A DNA stretch of 64,000 bases from Zeugodacus cucurbitae (taxonomy: Eukaryota > Arthropoda > Insecta > Diptera > Tephritidae). Under the pieces are notes generated by a model. It was not told where the DNA came from. It saw only the letters and a list, made by a program, of their open reading frames with translations, and made no database searches. Location: contig NC_071667.1 of NCBI RefSeq assembly GCF_028554725.1, forward strand, positions 69,941,501 to 70,005,500, given 5' to 3'. The translations under genes and the position numbers were made by a program. This document shows, in pieces, positions 33,100 to 46,599 of this stretch. Positions within the stretch are counted from its first letter, which is position 1. Every line of letters starts with the position of its first letter.

Positions 33100-36000
33100 T
33101 ATCGGCTCTGAAATATGTCGCCGACGCCGCCGCCGCCGCCCTACGCACTACACCAACATATGCTGCGTCTAATTGCAGCTTCTTCAAGAGCAACAAAACT
33201 TGTTCCTCCGTCTAAGTAATTAATTAAATTCAATCGCTGGTGTGTATGCATGTGTAATATGCGCGCTGAAGCATAGACAATGCGCCGTTGTCACCAACAA
33301 AGCTAATCAGTGCATAGTTTTTTCCCTTTGTTTTAGCCCCAAAGCGTGTGTATTACAAAATTGCACTTAAAATACTGCCACAATTAAGGCCACAAATGCT
33401 GTCAACACTTTCCCCATGTGGGCTGCAGTGTGTGCCTTGGCATCGAATTCCAAAATATTGTCACACAACAGGTGAAAACAGGAAAATTTCGTGCGCACTA
33501 ATAGTATGCATCTCAAAAATCAAATATTAAAAAACTTGAAATGCATTTGCATTTCTACTGCAGCACTCAGCGCAGCTTGCAACAGCCCACCAACCAACCG
33601 AAAATGCATAATTAAGCGCTGCTTAATTAAAGCCATACACACTCACAGCTACTTACACTGTTATAGGCGAAGTTCAAATACCAGATAAATTAGATGCAGA
33701 AATGCAGTGTGTTGCTACGATTTCTTCTAAGCGCATGCGCTTGACGACAAACTACAAACTGATAGTGCACACGCCCTTACATTTTTACATACATACATAC
33801 GCGTGCACTCAACATAAATGTCGCACGCGTTAAAAATATGTGTAAATGCTAATAGCTCCGCCATTTCATTGTCCCAATACCGTTAGCCCTCCTACCTACT
33901 TCACATGTTTGTGCGTGTGCCACTCGTGCTGCTATTTGCCTTTATGTCTTCTCCACATTTCTTTTTACATCTTCCGTTTTGTTCGCTGATTTCAACCAAT
34001 CGCGTGTCAGCGCTGCTTTCTTTGTTCAGTTTTTTGTGCAAATTCGTGGCTATTTTGGATCCTAAAACTATGCTTCGAATATGGTTTTTGCAATATATTA
34101 TTCCTAATATTTGATAAATCTGATATAATAACAATTATTGAATTATAATAATGAAGAAATGTGAAATCAACGTATAAACAATTTGAAGCGAAGAAGAAGA
34201 GATCAAACTACGAAACTGGCTTCTGAAAACACTTGCGTGTTATCAAACTAATGATTAGAATGAAAACAATTAGAGTAATTAAAATGAGGAACATACATTC
34301 ATATACCATGGGAGGATTCATCAATCGTTTTTCACAAATTCGATAAAAAATACACTGTTTAAGATAATGATTACATATAATAGACAAAGAACTTCTTAGT
34401 AATTTACACAGAAGGAACCAAGGTGAATAGCAGTGTAAATGTAGGATTTGTCTCTCAGCGAAAAACAAATCTAACTCTTCAGGTGTTCAACTTTTCTTCC
34501 AAACGATTCTGATAAAACATTTACTATTCTAGGAAAGCGATCGAAGCTCAAAAACCTGAATTTTAACATTTTTATTAGTATTATGCGTCTGTGGTAGAGA
34601 TCTATCCAAACAATTGCATGCTACTAACCAAGATTGTCCCTATAGTAATAGCGTTCACATCTTTGAACTAATGAATTTGGTATGATAATAAAATATAAAT
34701 CATAAATAAGCAAAATAGAAGTAGTCACATGGAAAATGGAACTAGTCACATTAACATAGCAAATAATTGGATTACCGATCCAAAACTAAACATAGCCGAG
34801 GTTTATATCTTCAATATCTAGTCATAAAATATCTCTTGTCATACCTTTGTAGAGCTCACTATATACCGTAGAGCCGTTTTCAGCAGTTTAAAAATTAATG
34901 CGTTAAGCAAAATCATCCTCTGGAGATTTGTTCTAGTAAAACTAACCATTTCATAACATAAATATACTATACAACTTTCCTCTAGATAGTACAAAAGTTC
35001 AGTACATTTATTAAAAAGACTATGCTGATTTTGAAAAATGTATGGACTTTCCATAAAAATATGAAAGCCTAACTACAAGAGCTAAATGATATGAATATAC
35101 AAAAAAATCGCTAAACTTTCATTTAAAAATTGGTCATCACTTCATACACTACGTAGGCAGATTAACACATGGATTTAGCAGCAATTAAGAAAGAAACAAT
35201 TAGAGATAAATTAATGAGCACGATGTTTAGGCCATAAACATGAACTAAACAATAGTTTTAAAATGTGCGTAGGCTAAGGATGAACGTATGTAAATAATAC
35301 TTTTATTATAGACATTATATATGATATCAAATATTATAAATTGTTGGCAATCCCACGAATTTTTTTAAAATAATTTATATAACCCTTTTTCATAACTAAT
35401 AAAGCAGTGATTAATTGCATTTAATGAATACATTTTTTGTATAATTTGAATTTCACTTAAGGCAGGGTTGTGTTAAATTCTCGCAATAAAACCGAAACTG
35501 CTTCCAACTGGGGTATAACATTTCGCAAACAACAATAAAACAACAAAAATCTGGTAGATACAAAGAAAATATTAAAATTGAAACTATTTATTGGGGTTAA
35601 AGATGGATTAGCGCTTGTATCAAAAGGTTTTTGTATCATAAATTAATTTCTTAATCAACCACTAATGACACCTATAGTGAAAAAATTAGAAAAAATAGTG
35701 AAAAAGTGGATAAAAATAGCCTCAGCATGTATACTACAGTAGTCACCGAAACACGAATGGATTATGACTAATGATCAGTGGCAGACGCGACAGATTCATG
35801 TTATGTGTGTGACTCATCAGCTGTTTGAGTGTGAGTTTAACGAAGCGCTTGAGAAACTGCATAGAATTCGAGTTCGCATTAAAGAGAATTAAAAATAATT
35901 AGTTTTTAATAATCAGTTTAATTTTAATTTTATTTATACAATTTATTAATCACTTTTGTCGAAATTTCTACAAAAGCGCGGCCCAAAACCTGTCAATATT

Positions 36001-39000
36001 TTGAACATGAATGTATGCTCAAATATTGTACGTATATAATTAATTACGCTGATTATCATAAACTGTTAAAATTGCTTCATTTTCCGTTAAACACGTAAAC
36101 AATTAAAACCACATAATGGGCGCCAAGTATTATATCATTTTGAAAAAAAAAATCAGTTAAATATTTCATTATCTGTTTTCATCGAACATATAAAACACTA
36201 TACCATACCATACCATAATCGTATAAAATTAATTTTACATCATACAAATATTTTACGACAACAATAAACAAAGCACAGTTGACGCTACCAAACTACACAT
36301 TGAAAGCGACGAACAAAGAATCTCCCAAATAATGACGATGGAAATCAAGAGGAATTCAAAACATAAAAGCTCGAAGAAAAGCATTCAAAATCGGTTATAT
36401 ATACGACTGTCGCTTCGTACGAGCGGTAACTGAATATGACAGAAGCGAAAGGCTATAAATTTAAAAGTGAAACAATGACAATAAAGGCATAATGGGAGTT
36501 TAAAGTGTTTGAATAGTATTAGGAAATACTTAGTGGATCTATCTAATCATCTTCTGGATTTAGATTTTTGTTTTGTTGTGACAAAAGAGATAGTTTGGAA
36601 GGAAATTGTCCTATTGAAATCATCCTAATAATATTTATAATTTTATTTTGAAGATAGACTGGATTTCATAATTATATTTTTATTGTTTCCCTCTCTTTCC
36701 TTGAAATGTAATTTCCTACCATATCTCTTAGAATGGACTCAACAGATTTTAAGGAATATTTTCAGGATGAAGAGAGACGTTTCCAGAATGCTGAACTCAC
36801 GTTCTTCTAGCAAATATGATCGATTGAGCTATTCAAAAGAATTTCGCAGTAGGAACGATAGGTCAGGTTAAGGTATGAAAAATTGGATTCATTGTCTAAG
36901 AGGCTACTCTCTTTACTTTACCACTAGCTTCTTTACAATCTTAACTTAAAGACATCATCAAGCAAAATCTTGATTTAATTTTTGAGAACGGTATTCATGA
37001 TTCAAGATATTTGTATAGTTCTTTTAATACCATTCCTCAAATACCATTCACAAAGCGATTTCTTTTTCTACTCCATTCAACAAAGGTCAGTCATTCAAGA
37101 ATCGCCTTATTGTTTTCCTTCCTCTCTCTCAGTCTCGCATTTGTAATTTGGCGCCTTTATAATTGCTATAAAACCAATAAAAAACTGATTTCCTTTCAAT
37201 TTGTTATGAAAAATTTGATTATTGTTTTATTATATAATTCTCATTCAATGCGTTAATTAGCCAAAAGTTTATATTAATTTTGTTTCTTTTGAAGCCTTTG
37301 ACAATTCAGTCACGCTGCGCTATGTTTTCGATCTAGATAAGTTTTTTTTTTACATTTCCGTTTTGTTATGAATTGCTCTCATTTATAATGTGAATATGCA
37401 AATGCAGGCGACAAATTCAAGAATTCTCATCAATGGCATAATTTTACAATCGAAATTAATAATTAACTATTTGGTATTCGGTATTTTGAACTTAGTGGTT
37501 TTTATGGTTTTTGTTTTAACAAGTTCTGCTACTTTGGTGTGCCATTCGATTATTTTCAAGGATCTTAATGAAGATGTGAAGTAGTTAAAAATACGTACAT
37601 GTGCTTTTTGAAAACAATACTTTCTGAAAATCATATATCATCAAACTTGGATCTAATATGTTTCCATTGGTTCACTTTCATATATAATTCAAAATCATCC
37701 TTACTAAGTACGGTCGTTAAATATGTTCTCAGTACCCCTATGCGAATTGTATTTTGATTGTTTGGAAGAAAGTGTACAAAAAATCTGTTGTTCTGTGATG
37801 ATTATTAACAATAGGGTCTCCGTATGAAACTCCTATAAAATATCTTAAACCGTGAGTTATGTTCTGCTTTCTAATTTTTCTAACCATTTATAGAATAACA
37901 TTTGGAATTAATTTTACTTTTCGACACTGTTACTGTAATTTCTGTATATTTCCCAATACATGGCGTGTTCAAAAAATAACGGCAATCGTAAAATTTGAGT
38001 TTGAACACAAAATCTTGGGATTTTCTATTATAATCTCCCTTGCTTATCTGTGCTTCAAACAGCTAATCTCACTTTTCTTGAGCTGCACTTTGTTATCTTT
38101 TATTTCAGTGACGTAGTAGTCATTAGTAGCTTGTACCAGTTCAGCGTTTAACTCGCTGAGCTTGCTGTTGTTAAACTTTAATTATGCCCCATTATAATTT
38201 ACATATTAAATATATGCATGTAAATATGTAACTGTCGTGATGTGGCCTAGTTAATTTCCAAGACCTTGACCTATTATTTAATGACAGCAAATTCGAAAGA
38301 AATATTTGTTGACAATTTGAAATTTGGAAATTAATGTTTAGTTTCATTTGTTTGTTGAGCGCGTATAATTAATAATGAAACCAAATCTGGTTGGACAAAA
38401 GCGAAGTCTACAGCGTTGGACAATCTGAGCTTAGAGAAACCCAAAATGAAGAGCAGAAATAGAGCGAACTAATTAAGTGGGGTTTTGATTTGGATTACAG
38501 CAGTTCTTGAGAAATATAGTACATTCCTCTCCTACATTACGAAAATAATTATTTTTAATTATAATGAACTTATTGTTATGTGGTTGAGCCGATTTCCACA
38601 ATTTCATTTTGGAAAAAACTATATCGATTATGATTATGATGGATTAAGACAAAAACTCTATTTATTTTAAATTTCTTTACGAAGCAAAAAAAAAAAAACA
38701 ATAAAAAATAATAATAAAAGTGATGACGTCAATGCCTGAGTGGGTCAACAGACTCATTTCCATTCGCTATAGTTAATTATAATCCGCCTCAAAACAATCA
38801 ATTCACAACGCTAATTTACACATTCTTACTAAACGCCACTATAACTAATCATAAATACATTTTTTTTTCTTTTCTTTCATTTTATGCTTCACATATTTTA
38901 TTTATAAGAGTATGACATCACTTCGCTGATTAACATCTTTAATATATTTATCATTCGTACGATTGGGTTTTTTTCAACGGCGGCGGCTTCTTAGTGTTTG

Positions 39001-39465
39001 ACAACATTCTTGAAACAAAATTTGCTTCATAATTTATGACAAGACCCATAACTAAAACGATAATGATCTGAAACTTATGTTACGGTTAAGCTTCTTGGCA
39101 GCTAGGCTACGCTTGAGATTTTATGACTCAGCCGCCGATCTTGCTTTGATCTCAGCTGAGCTGAGCGAGCAATAAAAAGGTCGACTATTATTGGAGTGTA
39201 TCCTAATTGGAGGATTTTATTGTTAAAAAAACAAAAACGCAAGCAAATACTACCGCATTAAACAAAGTATGCATTGAAGCCAGTAAAAATTTGCAAGTTT
39301 CTGTGTATGTGTTTGTGGGGTTTTTTGTTTTTGTTAATAAATAACTTTTAAAAATATTTGCATAAACACGCATAATTAAGAAACATAAGTATCAAACCAA
39401 AATTAATGAAAGTGATCAGCTTTATAAAAAATGTGTATTAGCAATTATACGAAAATACAAAAAGG
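33100..39465. other. Gene-poor intergenic region
   Basis: About 6 kb without a supported gene. Open frames here are short and F/I/L-rich with no protein-like pattern. A fragment near 37960-38010 (GGCGTGTTCAAAAAATAACGG) has the look of a transposon end but was not matched. There are no RNA genes that I can recognise. Confidence 0.4.
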
Positions 39466-39470
39466 TGCAT

Positions 39471-39730
39471 AAGGGTGGTCCCTAAATTATGGAATAAAAT
39501 TTAAAATAAAATTTCACAATTCTCAACATCTACTCTATTAGAGATATCATACAAAAATTTTAATCTCAACTATATATATATAAACTTTTGTAATTTGACT
39601 AAAAATATAAGTTAAATCAAGATCGTAATGTTTTTATGTTTTCGGGATATAAAAGCGTTATTCGATGACTTTATAGTATCAGAGTGTGGGAGGAAAATAA
39701 TGTTTTCTGATTTTCTAAGGACCACCCTAA
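39471..39730. mobile_element. Small MITE-like repeat with AGGGTGGTCC ends
   Basis: Bounded by AGGGTGGTCC (39472-39481) and its exact reverse complement GGACCACCCT (39719-39728), about 257 bp apart. The inside is AT-rich and non-coding. Confidence 0.55.
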
Positions 39731-40139
39731 TGTAGCTCTGCATCTGGTAGTCCGAATAGTATGTTATGTCAAACACCAAAAATTTGTTGAACAAACTAAC
39801 TGATTTTATGTGACTATGTATTATGAAGGCACAGTGTTCTTTGTAGGTCGGAATGAGGGAGAAGTTTATATAAAATAAAAATAATATTACAATAATAATT
39901 CTTAATAGTTCAAAAAAGTTATTATTTTTTATGTTGAATGATTTCTAACTGTATCCGACGCTCTTAACTTTCCACTCTTATTATGCATTTGTTTTGAAAA
40001 TACCCTAATACTCCAAAATTCCATCGCTCCACTATCGGGTATACCTTCCCTACTAGCAGGACCTGAGATCTCAGGTGGAAGAATTCCTTAGAAAGAATTC
40101 ATTTAGTTCATAAGTCAGGTAGAGCTGAATAAAAACAGG

Positions 40140-40810
40140 AATTGTTTGATGCAGGTAAATATCGAGCGCAGGTATCGGAATGAACGCATTGCTATTATGA
40201 GTGACAGTCAAGCGGCACTTAAAGCAAACTCTTCGTATGAGACAAAGACCCGCTTGGCCAGAGAGTGCGTTGATATACTCAACACTCTATCAATACAACA
40301 GTGTTCAGCTAATCTGGGTGCCGGGACATAAAGGGATAGCAGGGAACGCAGCTAGAGCGATTGGTAGCTCTTTTATAGCAGTGGAATCACACACAATTAT
40401 GGAGGTTATCCGGAATGAGGTGAGGATAGATAGGGAGAGGCACTGGCGCCAAGCTAGACGCCTTGTGGGTGGGTATAACACTAAAAGATTTAAGTGTGTA
40501 ATAAACCTCCCTAGAAATAAACTAAGAATCCTGGAGGGACTTCATACAGGCCACTGTAAGCTTAGGAATCACCTATACCTGTGTCGTGTAAACGTGTCGC
40601 TTCTGTGACTTGGAGGCTGAAACTCCCCGGCACCTGCTTTTAGAATGTGTAGCACTTCACAGAAGCAGGAGTAAATTATTGGATTTTAGGAACCCAACTG
40701 AGGAACGCATCGATTCCCTCACTCCCAGTGCCATTCTGGAATTTATAAGAGTGCTGGGACTGATGGAGTTATTGTAGACTTAGGGAGGGCACAATAGACC
40801 ACAGGTCGCA
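40140..40810 (+). mobile_element. LINE 3' remnant with RNase H domain
   Basis: Encodes the RNase H and C-terminal part of a non-LTR element: IAIMSDSQAALKAN near 40190, then after a frameshift at about 40300, QLIWVPGHKGIAGN (40310-40350). A tail follows with RKLRILEGLHTGHCKLRNHL-type wording and, after another frameshift near 40595, the Zn-knuckle-like CRFCDLEAETPRHLLLEC. The presence of RNase H points to the I/LOA/R1 side of the LINE tree; the exact clade is not assigned. It is broken by at least two frameshifts. Confidence 0.8.
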
Positions 40811-40814
40811 GTGC

Positions 40815-41680
40815 ATTCCTCTAAACTTCTATTTTTAACGCGAAACTAAAACTTTTTTATAATTTAATTTATAGAATACAGTATGTGCTGTTTAATGAAA
40901 TTTCAAGAGTGCAAATAATATCTATTTATATTTTTAAAAAGGCAAAAATCACATACTGTGCCTTGCAATCTAACACAACCACCAACTCCTACATTCTACT
41001 AAAGCTAAATGAATGAGCGAAAGAAAACAACACTGACATTGCAGACGACATACACGAGAGGCGCTAGCCACTTTCGGAAAGCTACAAACACATTCATATG
41101 CAAATAGCGGCATTTATAAATATTATTAGACACACAACACAGACACAGCCATGCAGACATGTCCCTAACGAAGGAGAAGAAAATGTTATCGCCAATTAAC
41201 GTCATTTTGTTTTGATTGTGACAGCTGGCATTTAAAACAACTAAAGCTTCAAATAAAATATTCCTAATAGAGATCAATGTTGCAACAACAAAACAGCAGG
41301 CGATGCGGCAATGAAACCGGAATTTTCACATTTGAATAACATCACAAACAAAATTGGCCTAACGCTGGGAATTCCGTAGCAACAACAAAACAATGTGGCA
41401 GCTAAAATTTACGAACAGCGACCAAAATATTACAACAACAACAATAGTAACAGAAGTAAAACTAACAACTTTAACATAAACAATGACAATCGGCGTATTG
41501 ACGTCAGGCAGCCGAAGCCGAAGAGTTATGCGCTGACGTTAAACGGGTAGCCGAGTTAAGTGTTGCCACCCTCTTTTTGCTACTTGTCTTTTACAAGACT
41601 TATTTAAAAGCATTCGGCATAGTTCAACGCTGGAACTTGCATTGTTTTATAGAGAACAGAGGGTATCTTCAATAGAAGTG
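40815..41680. other. Intergenic, no gene seen
   Basis: Non-coding sequence with CAACAACA runs near 41430. Nothing was identified. Confidence 0.4.
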
Positions 41681-41975
41681 TTAGGGGCTACACCAGTGTG
41701 GTATTTTCAAAATAGATTTTTTTTTATTTTTTGCTTATTCGATAATTTGTAATTTCAACAATATCCTGTGTCTTCTTGAATAGTTTTTCTATAGCAGTGT
41801 CCTAAAGAATGACCGCTCACAGGTATAAGCCGCTATAATCGAAACTTTAAAAGCGTTTTCTCGAAACGTCGATTCTCAAAATTAATGACTTCATAACTCA
41901 ACTAGAAATTGAACGATCGACTTCAAAAGAGTATTCTTGAATATACTTACTAAACAATGACCTACGATCTTTTTT
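41681..41975. mobile_element. Short-TIR non-autonomous repeat, copy 3 (one end only)
   Basis: Starts GGGGCTACACCAGTGTGGTA and runs through the reverse complement of the copy 1/2 body (inverted forms of the AAACGCGTTTT and GAGTTATGA blocks), then fades near 41975 with no second terminal repeat. Confidence 0.5.
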
Positions 41976-41979
41976 TGTC

Positions 41980-44470
41980 GGACAGTTACCTCTTTTTGGT
42001 TGAAATATACCTCTATTAAACCGTATCAGTATCTTTAAATTGTCATCAACCGGTCTTAGTCCAACGTCTGACGCTCTAACCAATCAAAGAAGCATTATGA
42101 TCTAGATCATGATAAACTTATCTAATTTTGTGAGAGATTATTAGGAAGTTAGAAACTGTGGTCTAAACGTATCATAAATCGAATTAAACAATTTTTAACA
42201 GTCCATGGATCTACATATGTATATAAACTAAACTAAAAATCTCTCTCTCTTTCCATCAACATTTCTGGAGGTTAAGATTAGAATTAATTTAAATTTACAA
42301 TTAATTTGGCAACTCTGAAATTTTAATCTGCAACGTTTCGATGATAGACGCTTTCACGCCCCCAACAAATGCTTTCATAATTATTTGTATGTATGTATGC
42401 ACGTAAAATGGCGGACATCATTAGTCGTCAATCGTTTCGCCGCGGCTGTCGTGTGAAGCTTTGACACCGCAGCGTCAGCCGAATGAATGATGGCTTCGTC
42501 AATAGCAGCGCACCCCCAATAGCATTCATTATTTCTAACAAAAAGCAGGCGAAAACGTTTAATTTTACAAACTTTGTTTCATTGCTTTTTGCACTATTAA
42601 TTTACGAGTTAGGTCTTAATGAATTTCTCTCGAAGATAACAAATTTTCGCTTTAGCCACCTTTTCCATGTTGTTTGTTGTGAACTAGTTTCGAACTGCGG
42701 TTAGTTGATCGTTTTGGCATTGCGGTAGATTGCGGTAGGTTGCGGACAGTTTTCTTTGCTTTAGTTTTTACTATTTTTAACTCATTTATTATGTTGTCGT
42801 CTTGTGTTATAGTCTGGTTTCGATTGACGTTCAAACTCATCAATGTTGTTTACAAATTCGATTTTAATAGCATTTAACCCCAATAAATATATATAGACGT
42901 GATTTAACTAACCATGGCTGCGATGAGTCACAAGGCTAATAACTTTGACTAATACAAATTTATTAAGCGAAAGTTATTAAAAAATAGTTTTATAAATAAA
43001 TACAATAAATAATAATACATTTGCATATTGTTTAAAGCGACACAAACTAGATTTCTTTATATTCGGCCTACAAATCCTTCCAACTTTTTTTCGACATTTT
43101 ATTTTTAATATCGTACCACAAAGTTGATATTCATAAATAAAAAATCTAAATCTGAATAGAGATGACACAAGGCCCTACGTTCCGCAGTTCTATTTCGTAT
43201 TTAGTTTGTACTTTTACTTGTATTAAATTCATATCTCTCTTGTTATACTATATCCTATAAACGCCCTTTGTACTAAACTTTCACATCTCTATTCAGTTTC
43301 CATCATTTAATTTATTGTCCAACCGAAATGTGTAAACAATTTCGAACTCAATTCAATATGAAATCAATTATTCGGCTATTATCTGCCTCTTAATCGGTTG
43401 CGAAAATTATGCGCATTGTCTAAATTTCTATAAGCGGAATTTCCGCCGATCATAACAAGGGGTAACGGACAAAAAACAAACAAACGAGTGCCATCGTTGC
43501 CCTTACGCACATTTGTGCGAGGTTATCGAGCAATTCACTGGGCAATGAAGCCCTGTTGGAAATAATATTGGATACGAAATTAATGTAGATTAGAGAGTCT
43601 AACCAAATGTTATTGAATCAAGATTTCCCACGAGAAAAAATAGTGGTTGCGAAACCATGTAAAGTCATGTAAAGTATTAGCTTTCTCACCATACCTTGTA
43701 GCGAAGACCCATTCATAGATCACTATCTAAACTAACCTAAAGCTTAAATATACCTTATCATAATGAATGTCAAGGCAAATATGTTTCGGAGAGAGCTACT
43801 GCATAGTTGTTATATGTTAGCTTTGCTTCGGTTTTGCGAAATCTATATCATCTATCCTAATTTAAGAAATCTTCGAGAGAAAAAGTGTAGAAAAAAATCT
43901 TTTCTCCGAACAATATAGGTTTTAATAATAGAATAGTATGGAAAATATGACTATCCTTATCCCACTCTCTGCGTTGTCACAATATTTCATTCTTGGATAT
44001 CGGCTTGAAGAAAAAATAAAATTCGTTTTCTCAACATTATATATGCAAGACGACTCAGACATTATAATAATAATAATATTTTTGAAGGAACAAGTTGAAA
44101 TTGGGTCGACAATAAGGATATAGTTAATGGATGCTAAAAAAGATACATGTTCGAAACATTTTGTCTTGATAAAACCCCATACCCTCATGGAGTTTAAGTT
44201 CCTCAATTGTTTTTAATAACTTCAAGATCATTGGCCTCATAAATTGCACTTGATATGAGGGTGATTGAGTATTAAGTCAGAACCGCATAGCGCGAGTAAA
44301 AATGTTTATCTCTGTTATGCCTATATGTTAGAGATCGAATGTTCTTTATGAGGGATGGCTCGTACGTTCGATTCAACTCCATTTTTTTCCCTTATAAGCC
44401 ATCTGATGTCATACTAGGAGTACCCGTATAATAAAGCTCGTAATAACTCAAATATAATCCAGAGTTTATA
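41980..44470. other. Intergenic, no gene seen
   Basis: About 2.5 kb without a supported gene. There is a GC-richer island at 42410-42520 around CGCCGCGGCTGTCG, but no exon could be defined in it. Confidence 0.4.
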
Positions 44471-44474
44471 TATT

Positions 44475-44800
44475 AGGTTGGCCAATATCTACCTTCCGCT
44501 TTTTGCCTTTTGAATTTCGCGGCTATGTATAAAGCGCTTCAGAGCTCGTATCTGGCAATACTATACATCTTTGAAAGGTCTTGACATAACCTACAAAACG
44601 ACGTTATCATGGTTAGTTTGGATATTGCGTTCAACAGTTATAGACGTGTAAACATGGAGTTCACTAATGCAGAAATCCGCACTATTTTAAAGTTTTCCTT
44701 GTTAAAGGAAAATCCGCTAGAGAAACGTTCCGTGAGATTAATGGTTTTTTGGGAGATGGTACTCTATCACTTCGATAATCTAATATATATCTAATATCGT
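44475..44800 (+). mobile_element. mariner N-terminal fragment
   Basis: Begins with a mariner-like end (TTAGGTTGGCCAATATCTAC at 44474-44493), followed by a start region MEFTNAEIRTILKFSLLKEN (from about 44654) and, after a frameshift, TFREINGFLGDGTLSLR, which matches the first helix-turn-helix region of mariner transposases. It stops before the catalytic domain, so it is only a 5' remnant. Confidence 0.7.
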
Positions 44801-45205
44801 AAATACAAAATAATATAACATTTCCAGCAGGGTCATTTAAATAAATATATGTTTTTGTCACATCATGCGTATAACTGGCCGATTAGCGATTACTTTTGAA
44901 TTAGCATTGTAAACTTTCTATGAAAAAATGTTAATCGTCTCCTTTGAACAAAGAGAATCGAGCTATTTTTATTATACCAAAATATTTGAACATTGTATCG
45001 ATCGGCAGCATATTGGTAGTGAGCTTGTATATCTGGAAACCTTCGTGCCACCAACGGCGCTACGTGTGTATCTTTTTTACGCAGGTTGAATCGCAATATC
45101 AAATTCACTGCTTTGGCGCCGATCGAGATAACATTCGTACAATGTCTGAAGCAGCTTCAGCGCTGGTCTGCGACAGCATCGAAAGCTTGTTGCATTGCTG
45201 AGCTA
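44801..45205. other. Upstream region of Tweedle gene 4
   Basis: Non-coding. Short plus- and minus-strand open frames here show no recognisable family. Confidence 0.4.
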
Positions 45206-45210
45206 AATGG

Positions 45211-45217
45211 TATAAAG
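45211..45217 (+). promoter_or_regulatory. TATA box of Tweedle gene 4
   Basis: TATAAAG, 84 bp before the start codon, at a spacing close to the other Tweedle genes. Confidence 0.6.
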
Positions 45218-45294
45218 ATCGCGACGCGAACGTGAAATAATCATAATCAACTCGACACTCTTTCAAAACTGTACTTACTGCTGCAAGCCTGAAG

Positions 45295-46029
45295 ATGCGT
45301 ACATTTGTGGTAGGTGAACTAACGGATACCTTAGAAAGGATTCTAACAAAAGAAACGGTCAAGGAAACAACATTATAACTGATAATTTTCATTTCGATTT
45401 TGCAGGTTTTGTGCTTCGTTGCCGTCGCTTCGGCTCAATACAACTATCCCCAGCAAGGCGCTGTCGATCTGTCCGGCTCAAGCGGTGCTGCTCAACTCTC
45501 CCAACCCATTCAACCAGTGAATGAGTACAACAAGGAGTTCTACAGTTACTCCGCACCCGAACATGAATTCGACGATGCTGGCGATGCAGGTCAATTGGGC
45601 AACTCACTGAAGAAGAACTTGCGTGTTGTCTTCATCAAGGGACCCGAAAACACCGGACTTGAAAATGCTGCTTTGCAATTGGCTAAATCTGCTGGTGATG
45701 AACGTACTGCCATCTATGTGCTCAGCAAACAGGCTGATATCGGCGATTTGGCCAACAAGTTGAACTCGATCAACCACCAAAGCGCACACAAACCCGAAGT
45801 GCACTTCGTCAAGTACCGTACCCCAGCTGATGCTGAGAACGCTCAACGTGCCATCCAGTCCCAATACGACTCATTGCCCGGTCCATCCACCAGCAACAAC
45901 GGTGGTGCTGCACCAGTCTTGAACTTCGCATCCCAAGCGCAAGCTGCCCCAGCCCCAGCCCCAGTGGCCCCAGCCAACTCGTACATCCCACCACAAGCGT
46001 CGTATTTGCCACCCGGCAGACGAGTCTAA
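45295..46029 (+). CDS. Twdl: Tweedle cuticular protein, short form (gene 4)
   Basis: Exons 45295-45309 (MRTFV, donor GTAGGT) and 45406-46029 (after TTTGCAG), phase 0, intron 96 bp, about 212 aa. The signal MRTFV-VLCFVAVASAQ is followed by YNYPQQGAVDLSGSSG and then the core: NKEFYSYSAPEHEFDDAG, LKKNLRVVFIKGPENTGLEN, ERTAIYVLSKQADIGDLA and KPEVHFVKYRTPADAENAQ. The tail is an A/P-rich run ending YLPPGRRV. The nearest relative is gene 3 (32232-32986, opposite strand): both lack SYGGQ repeats and share the GRR(F/V) end. Strong C-ending codon bias in the tail suggests high expression. Confidence 0.95.
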
Positions 46030-46298
46030 GCTTTTGATTCGCTCGATTTGATTGTTGACTAATTTTAAAGAATTGTTTTACTTAGCATACTTTTAGCTCT
46101 TAAGATAATAGAAGCATCACAAAAAAACTAGAAAAAATTGCATCTTGAAAATAGAAAATATATAAAACCGGAATTATAAAAAGAATAAGTTGTTTAATGA
46201 TTAAATTATATCAAGGCATCAGCTAAAAAAGTGTAAAAATTTCATGGGTATCTTAGATACTTTTTGAATATATTTGATCAATACGTAAAGATGACTAA

Positions 46299-46583
46299 TT
46301 GTGTATCTTAAGAAAGCCGAGCTCTTTCGATTATGAAGCAAATGCTGAGCTTTTCAGAGAACATAAAAAATTTTATAAGAACTTTAACGATTTAGCACGA
46401 CAGATAGCGCAAGGAGTATGTCGACCCTCACTTCTGGATGAAAGAGAAATATATTGTCATCTTTGGAGTACTTATCACAACTTTCCAGAAGAATATCAAT
46501 CTCTCCTTCACACGATCCAAAACAAAAGCTCTGGAGGTGAAATAAAAATAGGAAAAGGTGCAAGAGATTCCGAAATCTTTTAA
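46299..46583 (+). CDS. Unrecognised 94-codon open frame (low support)
   Basis: Reads as a fairly protein-like, charged sequence (ELFREHKKFYKNFNDLARQI, then EREIYCHLWSTYHNFPEEY) with no low-complexity runs, but it begins at a TTG rather than an ATG, has no clear promoter or splice pattern, and I cannot place it in a family. It may be an exon, part of a mobile element, or chance. Two AACCAGGCTGC(T/C)GG copies lie just downstream (46636 and 46757). Confidence 0.2.
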   Translation: MCILRKPSSFDYEANAELFREHKKFYKNFNDLARQIAQGVCRPSLLDEREIYCHLWSTYHNFPEEYQSLLHTIQNKSSGGEIKIGKGARDSEIF

Positions 46584-46599
46584 AATATAGCTGGTCCTT

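Noticed and set aside
37960..38010. Transposon-end-like GGCGTGTTCAAAAAATAACGG
   Set aside because: No matching inverted end or transposase was found nearby, so no element is called.
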